Source: an uncultured Campylobacter sp.
GTDB taxonomy: Bacteria > Campylobacterota > Campylobacteria > Campylobacterales > Campylobacteraceae
Assembly (NCBI RefSeq): GCF_938039205.1
Contig: NZ_CALHVM010000037.1
Location: forward strand, 1 to 6,287
Length of the DNA: 6,287 nt
Direction: 5' to 3'
The notes under the pieces are model-generated. The model searched no databases. It was not told the DNA's origin and was given only the letters and a program-made list of their open reading frames with translations. The position numbers and the translations under genes are program-made. Numbering within the stretch: the first letter of the stretch is position 1; every line of letters begins with the position of its first letter. Below are positions 6,266 to 6,287 of the stretch, one piece after another.

Positions 6266-6287
6266 CAATCTTTGAAATCTAAACAAG
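6266..6287 (+). promoter_or_regulatory. boxA-like element of an rRNA operon leader
   Basis: The final bases CTTTGAAATCTAAACAA (6270-6286) differ at one position from the CTTTGAAAACTAAACAA familiar from Bacillus rRNA leaders, where this region contains the boxA site bound by NusB/S10 for antitermination. From memory, Campylobacter 16S leaders carry a near-identical sequence. No mature rRNA sequence is inside the window, so the assignment depends on what follows. Confidence 0.6.

Noticed and set aside
1..6287. Mobile elements, CRISPR, tRNA, toxin-antitoxin or defence genes
   Set aside because: No transposase or nuclease-defence motifs, no spaced direct repeats, no cloverleaf seen; almost every base is accounted for by compact core genes.

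Overview
The window looks like a stretch of core chromosome from a Campylobacter species or a close campylobacterotal relative. The evidence is the many AAATTTG/AAATTTT runs between GC-mixed codons, a short FtsY without the long acidic A domain, the protein families in this order, and weak -35 elements. The base composition is not strikingly AT-rich, which would suit the C. showae/rectus/curvus side better than C. jejuni. From memory, unchecked, C. jejuni has the same core order (ftsY, thioredoxin lipoprotein, 5-formyl-THF cyclo-ligase, rny).

Layout. On the minus strand, a two-gene unit is read from about 1505 down to 33: a TlpA-like thioredoxin lipoprotein, then ftsY, joined by a TAATG stop/start overlap and ended by a hairpin that spans the ftsY stop codon. 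A 52-bp divergent region (1475-1526) separates it from a tightly packed plus-strand run of five genes: 5-formyltetrahydrofolate cyclo-ligase, rny (ribonuclease Y), a periplasmic SYLF/Ysc84 protein, a DedA-like membrane protein that starts at TTG, and a DUF945/YdgA-like envelope protein. Gaps are 18 bp or less, and two junctions overlap (68 bp and 4 bp), so one transcript is likely. A long hairpin at 6158-6196 closes the unit.

The last ~90 bp carry promoter-like elements, a second short hairpin with a T tract, and, at the very end, a sequence almost identical to the boxA antiterminator of rRNA operon leaders. An rRNA operon therefore probably begins just beyond the window; no rRNA sequence itself is present.

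Functionally the region mixes housekeeping (SRP targeting, folate salvage, mRNA turnover) with envelope upkeep (thiol redox, lipid-binding SYLF protein, DedA, DUF945). I see no mobile element, CRISPR array, tRNA, defence system or metabolic island. The most notable points are the 68-bp overprinted tail of the cyclo-ligase, its apparently leaderless start, the DedA-like protein lacking the usual acidic and arginine residues, and the rRNA leader at the edge.
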